From contig NZ_JAAAMT010000021.1 in the NCBI RefSeq assembly GCF_009905435.1, positions 1-64,000 on the forward strand: 64,000 nucleotides of DNA. The letters are read 5' to 3'. The position numbers and the translations under genes were made by a program. This document shows positions 24,392-32,817 of this stretch, one piece after another. The DNA comes from Pseudomonas sp. R5(2019). GTDB lineage: Bacteria; Pseudomonadota; Gammaproteobacteria; Pseudomonadales; Pseudomonadaceae. Position 1 is the first letter of the stretch, and every line of letters begins with the position of its first letter. Under the pieces are notes generated by a model. That model saw only the letters and a list, made by a program, of their open reading frames with translations. It did no database searches and had not been told where the DNA came from.

Positions 24392-26842
24392 TTACCAGCG
24401 CAGGCGGATACCCAGGTCGCCGGCCAGGTATTTCTGGCTGTTGCTGTCCGTGTTGGCGCCGTAACTGACGCTGGTATAGACGCTGACGGCAGGGGCCAGG
24501 TCTATCGATACGCCTGTATCAACGTTCAACCAAGTCGCAGACTGTTCGGTATCGACTCGATCCATACGGTCGTAGGTCACGGAGTCAGTGGCATTGAAGG
24601 TCCGCCACAGGTTGGTGCGCACCCACGGCGTGACCGGCAACCCGCCCGCGTTGAAATTACCCCGCAGCCGCGCCCCCACACGACCGGTAAACGTCGGGTC
24701 ATTGTCGAAGTCGATGTGGGAAATGCCGTCATTCGTGTTGTCCAGCGAGACCCGCTGGGCGATCACCTGGGCCTGGGGTTCAAGGTCCCACTGTTCGTTC
24801 AGCGCGAATGGCACGCCGGCCTCGACAGACACCGACACCACCTGGCCGTCCAGATCCAGCTGAAGCCCTCGATCAGAGCGCCCACGGCCGTTGAGCCGGG
24901 TATATTGACCGACCAGGTCAACGTAGGCGCCGGATTTGCTGATGCGGGTCCAGTAGGCACCGACGGAATCACCCAGCAGTTTCAAATCCCCGACCGGATT
25001 GTCCTCAAAGCCCAGGGCAAACCCTTTGACGTCGCCGCGGATGCGGGATTTACCAACATACAGGCCCATGCGCTGTGAATCTGATGACCAGATATCGTGA
25101 CCCACCTGCGCGCCGCTGACGCTGCCGTTGAAGGTCGGCGACACCGTGCCCCCGAGCTTCTGGTCAACATTCTCACCATAGACCCGGGCCCAACCTGCCT
25201 TGGCATAACCGCTTTCGGTGAGCAAGCGCTGCTCACCCTGACGCTGGTGGAAGGTGCCGAGCATGGCCCGGCCCAGTGTCGCGGCTGCCGGCGCCGCCGC
25301 CGAGTAGACCGGAACCTCCGCTCGATACAAGGCAATGCTTTGGCCCGCGACCGGCACAGGCAGCGCTGGGGTACCGACAGCCGCCACCGGTGCGCTGACC
25401 GCGGGTGCCGGGACCGGGGCGACCGGTTGAGGCGTGGGCGGTGTGGGCGGCAATGGCGTGACCGCCGGTGGGGCCACGACGCTGGAGCGCAGGTACCAAC
25501 TGTTCTCGCTGCCGGCGGTCACGCCGCCTTTGAACAGGTAGTACTGATAAGCACCAACCGACAGCGGCTTACCGAGGGTGAACGCGCCATTGCTGCTGCT
25601 CGCACCCTGGTTGGCCTCAACGACCTGAATCCCGTTTTGAGCGGTGAGCGCCCCGAGGCCTTTGAAGTTGTTCACCTCAATGACGGTACTGCCGCTGAGC
25701 ATACCTTTGGACACCACCAGCTTGTCGGAGTCGGCGCCATCCCCCGCGAGCACGCTGCCCACCTTGAGCCGGCCATTACCCTGGTAATCACCCACCACCG
25801 TGAAGCGGCCCTTGGCGCTGTTGCCGGTCAGGTCGATGACGCCGTTGTTGGCAACGATGGCCTTTTGCGCGGCATCAATCGGTACCACCTGGCCCTTGGC
25901 CGAACGCAGGGTACTGGTGCTGTCGATGCTGAACATGCCTTTGCCGGACACCGAGTCACCCAGCACCAGCGAATCGTTAAGCGTCATTTCGGATTTATGG
26001 GTCAGCGCGATACTTTCCCAGTTCACATAGGTCGCGCCACGGGCCGGCTTGCTGTTGTCGAACGTCAGAGTGTCGGTGCCCGGGCCGCCGTCTATGGAGG
26101 TTGGCTGGGAGAGGAGATTGGCCGGCAGGTGGGTGACCACTGCGGTGTCATTGCCATCCGCCAACTGCACAGCGCCATGAATGGCACCACCGTCCTTCCA
26201 GTTGAATCTGTCATCGCCAAAGCTCATCAGGATATTGCCGCCGATATCGCCCCCGCTGACCGAAACGCTGTCATTGCCACCGCTGACACTGATATTGCCG
26301 CCGATGCTGCCACCGGAGACGATGATGGTGTCCTTGCCGAAACCCGTGACCAGGTTCCCCTTGATCGCGCCGCCAGACAGGTCATAGGTGTTGTCATCGA
26401 GCTTCATGTCGACGCGGCCAATACTGCCGCCAGTTTGTTTGGCGATATCACCGTCCTCAAACGCGCCTGTGATGGTGCCGCCGGTCATCAGGAAGTTGTC
26501 CAGGCCATCGCCCTGGGCCAGGGATTTGATCGTTCCGCCATTGATCTGGGTGTAGTCAATGCCGCTGCCCATCTGCACGGCGCCTCCAACGCTGCCGCCG
26601 TTCATGATCAAACTGTCCCGACCTGCGCCAAAGGTCACATTGCCGGAGATAGCTCCGGCGCTGCCGGCCGGGAACATCAATGAGTTATTCCCGCCGATGT
26701 CTGTCAAGGACGGCTCTGTGCAGCCGGTATGACACACATACACATCATCACCGGGGGTCGGGGTGAAGGCGGCGTTGGCATTCTGGACAGCAAGGCTAAG
26801 CAGTAGCAGGGTCCCGGTGTGCTTGAGCGTTCGCAGAGGCAT
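24392..26842 (-). CDS. Autotransporter with repetitive beta-helix passenger
   Basis: The roughly 816-residue type V secreted protein has a signal peptide ending NANA, a passenger, a proline-rich linker (TPLPPTPPTPQPVAPVPAPA) and a C-terminal beta-barrel of about 270 residues ending GIRLRW. The first 200 residues of the passenger are made of about nine repeats of 18-22 residues built around GG(S/T/A)IxG and GxGxDx turns, e.g. SGGSIGGNISVSGGNDS, an arrangement expected to coil into a beta-helix. Start: ATG 26842 with AAGGA seven bases upstream; an ATG six codons earlier lacks one. No protease or lipase motif is seen; adhesion is the likely role. Confidence 0.85.
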   Translation of the reverse strand: MPLRTLKHTGTLLLLSLAVQNANAAFTPTPGDDVYVCHTGCTEPSLTDIGGNNSLMFPAGSAGAISGNVTFGAGRDSLIMNGGSVGGAVQMGSGIDYTQINGGTIKSLAQGDGLDNFLMTGGTITGAFEDGDIAKQTGGSIGRVDMKLDDNTYDLSGGAIKGNLVTGFGKDTIIVSGGSIGGNISVSGGNDSVSVSGGDIGGNILMSFGDDRFNWKDGGAIHGAVQLADGNDTAVVTHLPANLLSQPTSIDGGPGTDTLTFDNSKPARGATYVNWESIALTHKSEMTLNDSLVLGDSVSGKGMFSIDSTSTLRSAKGQVVPIDAAQKAIVANNGVIDLTGNSAKGRFTVVGDYQGNGRLKVGSVLAGDGADSDKLVVSKGMLSGSTVIEVNNFKGLGALTAQNGIQVVEANQGASSSNGAFTLGKPLSVGAYQYYLFKGGVTAGSENSWYLRSSVVAPPAVTPLPPTPPTPQPVAPVPAPAVSAPVAAVGTPALPVPVAGQSIALYRAEVPVYSAAAPAAATLGRAMLGTFHQRQGEQRLLTESGYAKAGWARVYGENVDQKLGGTVSPTFNGSVSGAQVGHDIWSSDSQRMGLYVGKSRIRGDVKGFALGFEDNPVGDLKLLGDSVGAYWTRISKSGAYVDLVGQYTRLNGRGRSDRGLQLDLDGQVVSVSVEAGVPFALNEQWDLEPQAQVIAQRVSLDNTNDGISHIDFDNDPTFTGRVGARLRGNFNAGGLPVTPWVRTNLWRTFNATDSVTYDRMDRVDTEQSATWLNVDTGVSIDLAPAVSVYTSVSYGANTDSNSQKYLAGDLGIRLRW

Positions 26843-26954
26843 GGCTTTTTCCTTATCCATTAGGTCTGAGCAACACCCCTGAAACCGCTTTGGCCACGAC
26901 CGAACGGGAAGGTGTTTACCGAGCGTTATAAGGATAAAAAACAGTCCGTATAAG

Positions 26955-26970
26955 CTGTCAGAACTGACAG
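26955..26970. promoter_or_regulatory. Perfect palindrome upstream of the autotransporter
   Basis: CTGTCAGAACTGACAG has perfect 7-bp arms and lies 113 bases before the autotransporter ATG, where a minus-strand -35-like CTGACA would overlap it. It looks like an operator for a dimeric regulator. The rest of 26843-27264 holds only a weak minus-strand ORF (27140-27015, 41 codons) without ribosome-binding site, which I do not call. Confidence 0.45.
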
Positions 26971-27264
26971 TTGTGCCTGTGCGATGGCGGGGGAGATACT
27001 CCCCCGTTTGCCAGCTATTGGTCGGAAATCACGACGCCTTGCGGGGTTTTCGTGGCGCGGGCTTTTTCGCCTTGCTCGCCGCCGGGATAAGCAGGTGACT
27101 GTGCAGGCCGCAGCAAAGTTTCAACCAGGCCTTGAAACATTTTTCTAACAATAAAGACGGTTCTGAACTGAAATTTCCTACGCGAGGTGGAAAAACGGCC
27201 TAGTCTGCATAGGGTTACGCTGATCGCCAAGGATTCAGACACCGAGACGCAAGGAGGGTATTAA

Positions 27265-27525
27265 ATGTTGTCAACTCTGGAACTGCGCAACATCATCGAA
27301 AGCAGCTTTCTACCGATGCGCTGCCAATGCACCCAAGCCCAGGACAGGTCGCTGACGGTGCGGATTTATGATCGGACCAGCGAGCGAGTCGATCTCCACA
27401 GGACGGGGATTTGTGCCGAGCAGTTGAACAGCAACCGGGCCATTTCCAATTTGATTGCCGGGTTGCGTCATGACTTGAAGAATCGTCAAGGGGTTCAGGC
27501 CCATCGGGTCAACGACAGCCTTTAA
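27265..27525 (+). CDS. DUF1652 family protein
   Basis: An 86-residue cytoplasmic protein of the small DUF1652 family, which is almost confined to Pseudomonas. The family pattern is seen as STLELRNIIESSFLPMRCQC at the start and SNRAISNLIAGLRHDL near the end. GGAGG precedes the ATG. Function unknown. A terminator follows at once. Confidence 0.82.
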   Translation: MLSTLELRNIIESSFLPMRCQCTQAQDRSLTVRIYDRTSERVDLHRTGICAEQLNSNRAISNLIAGLRHDLKNRQGVQAHRVNDSL

Positions 27526-27534
27526 CGAACACAC

Positions 27535-27577
27535 AAAAAAATGGCCGCTGAAGCATCTGCCTCAGCGGCCATTTTTT
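27535..27577. terminator. Bidirectional terminator between DUF1652 and ecotin genes
   Basis: ATGGCCGCTG and CAGCGGCCAT pair perfectly and are flanked by six A on the left and six T on the right, so it can stop transcripts of both convergent genes. Confidence 0.9.
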
Positions 27578-28055
27578 ATTCCACGGTGGCCTTGCCCACC
27601 CGTTCCGAAGCAGACCAGACCCGATAGCGGACCTCAACGCCTTCAGGCACATAGACCACAACCGGCAGCTTGCTGTTGTAGCGCAGCAGGAAGCCGTCAC
27701 CGACAACCGGCACAAAGGCTTTGGTTTTCTTGTTGTCCGGGCACGCCATCAATGTGCTCGCCGGGCCTTTCACGTCGGCCAGACGGTAGTAGGGATAGCC
27801 CCAGCCTTCCAGGGTTTTCTCTTCCAGGGTGCCGCCCAGTCGTTGGCGGTTGCAGTCCACCTCCAGTTGCTTGCCCGCAAGGATCTCGATTTTGTGGGCC
27901 GATTCATCGGTTTGATGGGGCAAGTGGATGATCTGGCGAGTGAAGCCGGCTTCAGGCGCCGGGTACGGGGCAATGTCTTTCGGTCCAGCGGCGTGGGCGT
28001 TGGCGCCCATCAGCAGTGGCAGTAACAGGGTGGACAGCGTCAGCGCTACGCGCAT
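27576..28055 (-). CDS. eco: Ecotin, periplasmic serine protease inhibitor
   Basis: The 159-residue product has a signal peptide (to AHA) and the full ecotin fold. Clear matches to E. coli ecotin are the reactive-site loop [12 protein letters not shown] and the C-terminal [20 protein letters not shown] and RYRVW. At the P1 position, methionine in E. coli (STMM), this protein has leucine (STLM), which would favour chymotrypsin- or elastase-like targets. The inhibitor works as a dimer in the periplasm against neutrophil-type and other trypsin-fold proteases. The plus-strand terminator overlaps its stop. Confidence 0.93.
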   Translation of the reverse strand: MRVALTLSTLLLPLLMGANAHAAGPKDIAPYPAPEAGFTRQIIHLPHQTDESAHKIEILAGKQLEVDCNRQRLGGTLEEKTLEGWGYPYYRLADVKGPASTLMACPDNKKTKAFVPVVGDGFLLRYNSKLPVVVYVPEGVEVRYRVWSASERVGKATVE

Positions 28056-28096
28056 GGAGCCTCCTTGCAGGTTAATTTCATGAGGTGAGTAGCAGA

Positions 28097-28372
28097 TCAG
28101 TCGCGGTAAAACACCTGGACCAGATGATAGCCAAACTTGCTTTTGATCGGGCCGTGCACAATGCGAACCGGTTTTTTGAAGATGACCTGGTCAATGGCCC
28201 CGACCATCTGCCCGGGGCGTACTTCGCCCAGGTCTCCACCGCGTTTGCCGGACGGGCAGGTGGAGTATTTCCTGGCCAGGACATCGAAGGCTTCGCCCTT
28301 GGCGATGCGCTGCTTGAGTTGTTCGGCCTCTTCGGCGGTTTTCACCAGAATGTGGCGAGCGAGAGCTTTCAT
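28097..28372 (-). CDS. ppiC: Parvulin-type peptidyl-prolyl isomerase PpiC
   Basis: A 91-residue single parvulin domain without signal peptide. Nearly the whole sequence follows E. coli Ppi[40 protein letters not shown], and [15 protein letters not shown]. It acts in the cytoplasm on exposed prolines. The ATG at 28372 gives the standard length; a longer frame upstream adds unlike residues. Confidence 0.92.
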   Translation of the reverse strand: MKALARHILVKTAEEAEQLKQRIAKGEAFDVLARKYSTCPSGKRGGDLGEVRPGQMVGAIDQVIFKKPVRIVHGPIKSKFGYHLVQVFYRD

Positions 28373-28499
28373 GACACGATTGCCTTGCACTGTGCGAGTG
28401 TAAAGCGCCAATTATGCCCCATCGTTGCTGTTCGCGCTTGCCGCATGGGGCAGGCTGGACCAAGCTGTTGACTGTCTCTCACGCCACAGGGCCGTGCAT

Positions 28500-29660
28500 A
28501 TGGATATACAAGCGCTGTTGAAAACCCTCGCCAGCCAGGATGGCTCGGACCTGTACCTGACCACCGGGGCACCGCCTTGCGCCAAGTTCAATGGCGTGCT
28601 CAAGCCGCTGGGCACTGAAGCACTCAAGCCCGGTGAAGTGGCCACGATCGCCGCCAGTATCATGGACGCCGAGCAGGCACGCGACTTTGCCCGGGATCTT
28701 GAGATGAATCTGGCGATGTCGTTGCCAGGCACCGGCCGTTTTCGGGTCAACATCTATCGCCAGCGTAACGAAGTGTCCATCGTGTTTCGCAATATCAAAC
28801 TGGATATTCCCCGGTTCGAAGACCTCAAGTTGCCGGCGGTGCTGCTTGATGCGGTGATGCAAAAGCAAGGGCTGGTGTTATTTGTTGGCGCCACGGGCTC
28901 CGGCAAATCGACCTCCCTGGCGGCGCTGATCGACTATCGCAACCGCCACAGCAGCGGCCATATCGTCACCATTGAAGACCCGATCGAGTACATTCACCGG
29001 CACAAGAAATCCATCATCAGCCAGCGCGAAGTGGGGGTCGACACCCGCAGCTTTCACGCCGCCTTGAAGAACACCCTGCGCCAGGCACCGGATGTGATCC
29101 TGATTGGTGAAATCCGTGACCGTGAAACCATGGAGCACGCCCTGGCCTTTGCCAATACCGGTCACCTGGCCATCTCGACCCTGCACGCCAACACCGCCAA
29201 CCAGGCACTGGACCGGATCATCAACTTTTTCCCCGACGAGCGCCGCGGGCAGTTGCTTAATGACCTGGGCAACAACCTGCAGGCGTTCGTGTCCCAGCGG
29301 CTGGTGCAAACCCGCGACGGCCATCGACGGGCGGCGGTGGAAGTGATGCTCGGCACCCCGACGGTGCGCGATTACATCCAGCGCAACGCGTTTTCCGAAC
29401 TCAAGGGGCTGATCGAGCGTTCACGCGAGATGGGCATGCAGAGCTTTGACCAGGCACTGTTCGACCTGGTGGTGGAGGGCGCCATTGAAGAGGAGGAGGC
29501 GCTGCGCCAGGCCGACTCGTACAACAACCTGCGCTTGCGGCTGAAGCTGTACCGCGATGGCGTCGGGGAGCATCACACGGCGCCTTTGGCACCGAGCTCA
29601 GCACCTGACCCCAACGCGGCTGATTGGGGGCTGGTGGATGACGAAGAAGAAAGGCCCTAG
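28500..29660 (+). CDS. pilU: Type IV pilus retraction ATPase PilU
   Basis: A 386-residue PilT/PilU-class secretion ATPase: Walker A VGATGSGKS near 128-136, Asp box EDPIEYIH, Walker B RQAPDVILIGEIRDRETMEH, and His box HLAISTLHANT. The longer C-terminus and IVTIEDPIEYIHRHKKSIISQ favour PilU over PilT. It helps depolymerise type IV pili for twitching, acting with PilT at the inner membrane. Normal length; ATG 28500 selected because the conserved N-terminus (MDIQALLKTLASQDGSDLYL) begins there. In many Pseudomonas pilT and pilU are neighbours; pilT is not here. Confidence 0.9.
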   Translation: MDIQALLKTLASQDGSDLYLTTGAPPCAKFNGVLKPLGTEALKPGEVATIAASIMDAEQARDFARDLEMNLAMSLPGTGRFRVNIYRQRNEVSIVFRNIKLDIPRFEDLKLPAVLLDAVMQKQGLVLFVGATGSGKSTSLAALIDYRNRHSSGHIVTIEDPIEYIHRHKKSIISQREVGVDTRSFHAALKNTLRQAPDVILIGEIRDRETMEHALAFANTGHLAISTLHANTANQALDRIINFFPDERRGQLLNDLGNNLQAFVSQRLVQTRDGHRRAAVEVMLGTPTVRDYIQRNAFSELKGLIERSREMGMQSFDQALFDLVVEGAIEEEEALRQADSYNNLRLRLKLYRDGVGEHHTAPLAPSSAPDPNAADWGLVDDEEERP

Positions 29661-29677
29661 TCCCCGCGCCGAACCGG

Positions 29678-29927
29678 TAGGAGCCGGGCTCGCCCGCGAT
29701 GAACGATGACGCGCAATACCTGTAAAACCGCCATGTCCTTATCGCGGGCAAGCCCCAATGCCAGTCAGTTAAGGCATGGACTCTGTGGGAGCGGATTTAT
29801 CCGCGAATGGAAGGCGCCGCGCAATGCCTGAAAAACCGCGGTGTCTGGATTCGCGGATAAATCCGCTCCCACAGGTTTTCGGCGCTCCATTCCTTAACTG
29901 ACCGGCATAGGGCCAAGCCCGGCTCCT
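29678..29927. repeat. REP doublet with a nested palindromic element
   Basis: The outer REP pair (GTAGGAGCCGGGCTCGCCCG... and inverted ...AAGCCCGGCTCCTAC) is interrupted on its right arm by about 158 bp (29756-29913) whose ends are inverted repeats, ATGCCAGTCAGTTAAGG and CCTTAACTGACCGGCAT, 16 of 17 matching. The word CAAGCCC flanks this insert on both sides (29749-29755, 29914-29920), as a target-site duplication would. The insert carries its own REP pair (GTGGGAGCGGATTTATCCGC and complement). Confidence 0.75.
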
Positions 29928-29939
29928 ACGGGAGGTTGG

Positions 29940-30710
29940 TTACTGGGCGAGCCACCCCCCATCCACATTCCAGGCCGCACCGCGCACCTGGCTGCCAGCC
30001 TCGCTGCACAGAAACAACACCAGCTCACCTAGATGATCAGGCGTGACGAAACTCAGTGACGGCTGCTTCTCGGCCAGCAAATCCTGCCGAGCCTGCTGTG
30101 GGTCGGTGCCGCCAGCAATCCGTGCGTCAATCTGCTTCTGCACCAGCGGTGTCAATACCCAACCGGGGCAGATGGCATTGCAGGTGACATTGCTGGTCGC
30201 GGTTTCCAGGCCGACCACTTTGGTCAAACCAATCACCCCATGCTTGGCGGCCACATAGGCGGCCTTGCCGACCGAACCGACCTGGCCGTGCACCGAAGCA
30301 ATATTGACGATTCGGCCCCAGCCCCGTTCGCGCATGCCCGGCAGCGCCAGGCGGGTGGTGTGGAAGACGGCGGACAGGTTGATGGCGATAATCGCGTCCC
30401 AGCGCTCTACGGGAAAGTCTTCGACCGCCGCCACATGCTGGATCCCGGCGTTGTTGACAAGAATATCGACGCCGCCAAATTCCCGCTCGGCATAGGCGAA
30501 CAGGTCAGCAATGTGCGTCACGTCACTGACATCGGCCGGATGGTGGCCCACCTTGACGCCGTGCGCCGCGACCTGCGCCACGGCCTCGTCGACATCCCCA
30601 AAGCCGTTAAGTATCAGGTTTGCGCCCGCGTGGGCCAAACGCAGAGCGATGCCCAAGCCGATGCCACTGGTAGAGCCGGTGACCACGGCGGTCTTGCCTT
30701 TAAGCTGCAT
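29940..30710 (-). CDS. bdhA: D-3-hydroxybutyrate dehydrogenase (SDR family)
   Basis: A 256-residue short-chain dehydrogenase: nucleotide-binding TGSTSGIGLGIA near the start, NNAGIQH, catalytic Ser-Tyr-Lys in NIASVHGQVGSVGKAAYVAAKHG, and the BdhA-typical GWVLTPLVQKQIDARI and LLAEKQPSLSFVTPDHLGEL that close over the substrate. It oxidises 3-hydroxybutyrate to acetoacetate with NAD. Start at ATG 30710 (AAGGAG six bases upstream) rather than ATG 30716. It follows the yejE stop by 26 bases on the same strand, in the place where yejF is normally found. Confidence 0.88.
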   Translation of the reverse strand: MQLKGKTAVVTGSTSGIGLGIALRLAHAGANLILNGFGDVDEAVAQVAAHGVKVGHHPADVSDVTHIADLFAYAEREFGGVDILVNNAGIQHVAAVEDFPVERWDAIIAINLSAVFHTTRLALPGMRERGWGRIVNIASVHGQVGSVGKAAYVAAKHGVIGLTKVVGLETATSNVTCNAICPGWVLTPLVQKQIDARIAGGTDPQQARQDLLAEKQPSLSFVTPDHLGELVLFLCSEAGSQVRGAAWNVDGGWLAQ

Positions 30711-30736
30711 GTCCATCTCCTTTTGCTTGAACCGAT

Positions 30737-31759
30737 TCACGCGCGAGGGTCGAACGCATCGCGCAAGGCTTCTCCGATAAACACCAACAGCGAGAGCATC
30801 AGGGCCAGGGTAAAAAACGCGGTGAACCCCAGCCAAGGTGCCTGCAGGTTTTGCTTGCCCTGGCTGATCAACTCACCCAGCGAGGCGCTGCCGGCGGGCA
30901 TGCCGAAACCGAGAAAATCCAGCGCCGTCAGCGTCGAGATGGCACCCGTGAGGATGAAGGGCACGAAGGACAAGGTTGCGGTCATGGCATTGGGCAGGAT
31001 GTGTCGCACGATCACCCAGCGGTCGGGCAGGCCAAGGGCGCGAGCCGCCATGACGTACTCCAGATTGCGCCCGCGCAAAAACTCGGCGCGGACCACGTCC
31101 ACCAGCGCCAGCCATGAAAACAGCGCCATGATCCCCAGCAGCCACCAGAAGTCGGGCTCGACAAAGCCCGAGAGGATGATCAACAGATACAGCACCGGCA
31201 GCCCCGACCAGACCTCCAGCAGGCGCTGGCCCATCAGGTCGACCCAGCCGCCATGGTAACCCTGCAAGGCGCCAGCGGTGATGCCGATCACCACACTGAT
31301 CAAGGTGAGCGCCAAGGCAAACAGGATCGAGACCCGGGCACCGAAAATGACCCGCGCCAGCACATCCCGGCCCTGGTCGTCCGTGCCCAGCCAATTGACG
31401 GTCGAGGGCGGGCTCGGCGCGGGTACGAGCAAATCGTAGTTGGGGGTATCGGCACTGAACGGGATCGGTGCAAACAGCATCCAGCCGCCCTGATCCTTCA
31501 CCAGCTGGCGCACATAGTGGCTGCGGTAGTCGGGCTGAAACGGTAATTGCCCGCCGATTTCCTGCTCGGTGTATCGCTTGAAGGCCGGAAAATACAGCTC
31601 GCCCTTGAGGCTGAGCAGCAGCGGCTTGTCATTGGCAATCAGCTCGCCGCCAAGGCTCATGGCAAACAGAATGGCGAACAACCACAGCGCGTACCATCCG
31701 CGCCGGTTGCGGCGAAAGCGCTGCAGCTTGCGCTGGCTCATGGGGGAGAGGGCAAACAT
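30737..31759 (-). CDS. yejE: Peptide ABC transporter permease YejE
   Basis: A 340-residue membrane permease with the YejE-type long N-terminus (RKLQRFRRNRRGWYALWLFA), a periplasmic insert with GTDDQGRDVLARVIFGARVS, and the EAA loop as AARALGLPDRWVIVRHILPNA. It forms the membrane channel with YejB for uptake of oligopeptides and microcin-C-like compounds. GAGGAG precedes the ATG, which overlaps the yejB stop. The end (ALRDAFDPRA) is slightly short. No yejF follows. Confidence 0.87.
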   Translation of the reverse strand: MFALSPMSQRKLQRFRRNRRGWYALWLFAILFAMSLGGELIANDKPLLLSLKGELYFPAFKRYTEQEIGGQLPFQPDYRSHYVRQLVKDQGGWMLFAPIPFSADTPNYDLLVPAPSPPSTVNWLGTDDQGRDVLARVIFGARVSILFALALTLISVVIGITAGALQGYHGGWVDLMGQRLLEVWSGLPVLYLLIILSGFVEPDFWWLLGIMALFSWLALVDVVRAEFLRGRNLEYVMAARALGLPDRWVIVRHILPNAMTATLSFVPFILTGAISTLTALDFLGFGMPAGSASLGELISQGKQNLQAPWLGFTAFFTLALMLSLLVFIGEALRDAFDPRA

Positions 31760-32817
31760 CAGTGGCTCCTCGCATGGAAGTCGATGCGCGGGTCGACAAA
31801 GGTGTAGCAGAGGTCGCCAATCAACCGTACCAACAGGCCAAAAAGGGTGAAGATAAACAGCGAGCCGAACACCACCGGGTAATCGCGGGAGACCGCCGCC
31901 TCGTAGCTCATGCGGCCCAGGCCGTCAAGGGAGAAAATCACCTCGATCAGCAAGGAGCCTGCGAAAAACACGCTGATCAACGCCTGAGGAATGCCGGCCA
32001 CCACCAACAGCATGGCATTGCGAAACACATGCCCATAGAGCACCCGCGACTCGCTCAGCCCCTTGGCCCGAGCGGTCACCACGTACTGGCGGGTGATTTC
32101 GTTGAGAAAGGCATTTTTGGTGAGGACGGTCAGGGTGGCAAAGCCGCCGATTACCAATGCGGTGACCGGCAATACCAGGTGCCAGAAGTAATCGGCGATT
32201 TTGCCCAGGGTCGAGAGGCTGTCGAAATCTTCCGAGACCAGCCCGCGTACCGGGAACCAGTTGAGCGAGGTGCCGCCGGCAAACACCACGATCAACAACA
32301 GGGCAAACAGAAAGGCCGGCATGGCGTAACCGATAATGATGGCCGTGCTGGTCCAGACATCAAACGGACTGCCATGGCGGACCGCCTTGCGAATGCCCAG
32401 CGGAATGGACACCAGGTAGGTGATCAGGGTCGCCCAGAAGCCCAGCGACAGCGTGACCGGCATCTTGTCCAGGATCAGCTCGGTGACTTTCGCGCCACGA
32501 AAGAAACTGCTGCCAAAATCGAGCATGGCGTAGTTTTTCAGCATCAGCCAGAGCCGTTCCGGTGCCGATTTGTCGAAACCGTACTGGCGCTCGATTTCCT
32601 TGATCAGCTTCGGGTCCAGGCCACGGCTGGCCCTGGAACTGCCGTGGACGGTCTCGCCACTACTGGCAATTGCGCCACCGCCGATGCCTTGCAGGCGTGC
32701 GATGGCTTGTTCCACCGGCCCGCCAGGTGCGGCCTGGATAATGGCGAAATTCACCAACAGGATAATCAGCAGCGTGGGGATGATCAGCAGCAAGCGACGC
32801 AGGATATAAGCCGTCAT
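31759..32817 (-). CDS. yejB: Peptide ABC transporter permease YejB
   Basis: A 352-residue permease beginning with the standard [20 protein letters not shown] and containing [12 protein letters not shown], the [17 protein letters not shown] region and the EAA loop [20 protein letters not shown]. Partner of YejE. Its ATG overlaps the yejA stop (ATGA), and AAGGAGG lies inside the end of yejA. Intact. Confidence 0.9.
   Translation of the reverse strand: MTAYILRRLLLIIPTLLIILLVNFAIIQAAPGGPVEQAIARLQGIGGGAIASSGETVHGSSRASRGLDPKLIKEIERQYGFDKSAPERLWLMLKNYAMLDFGSSFFRGAKVTELILDKMPVTLSLGFWATLITYLVSIPLGIRKAVRHGSPFDVWTSTAIIIGYAMPAFLFALLLIVVFAGGTSLNWFPVRGLVSEDFDSLSTLGKIADYFWHLVLPVTALVIGGFATLTVLTKNAFLNEITRQYVVTARAKGLSESRVLYGHVFRNAMLLVVAGIPQALISVFFAGSLLIEVIFSLDGLGRMSYEAAVSRDYPVVFGSLFIFTLFGLLVRLIGDLCYTFVDPRIDFHARSH

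Noticed and set aside
27015..27242. 75-codon minus-strand ORF between the autotransporter and DUF1652 genes
   Set aside because: No ribosome-binding site at either possible start and no recognised family; its tail is rich in K, A and T by composition only.
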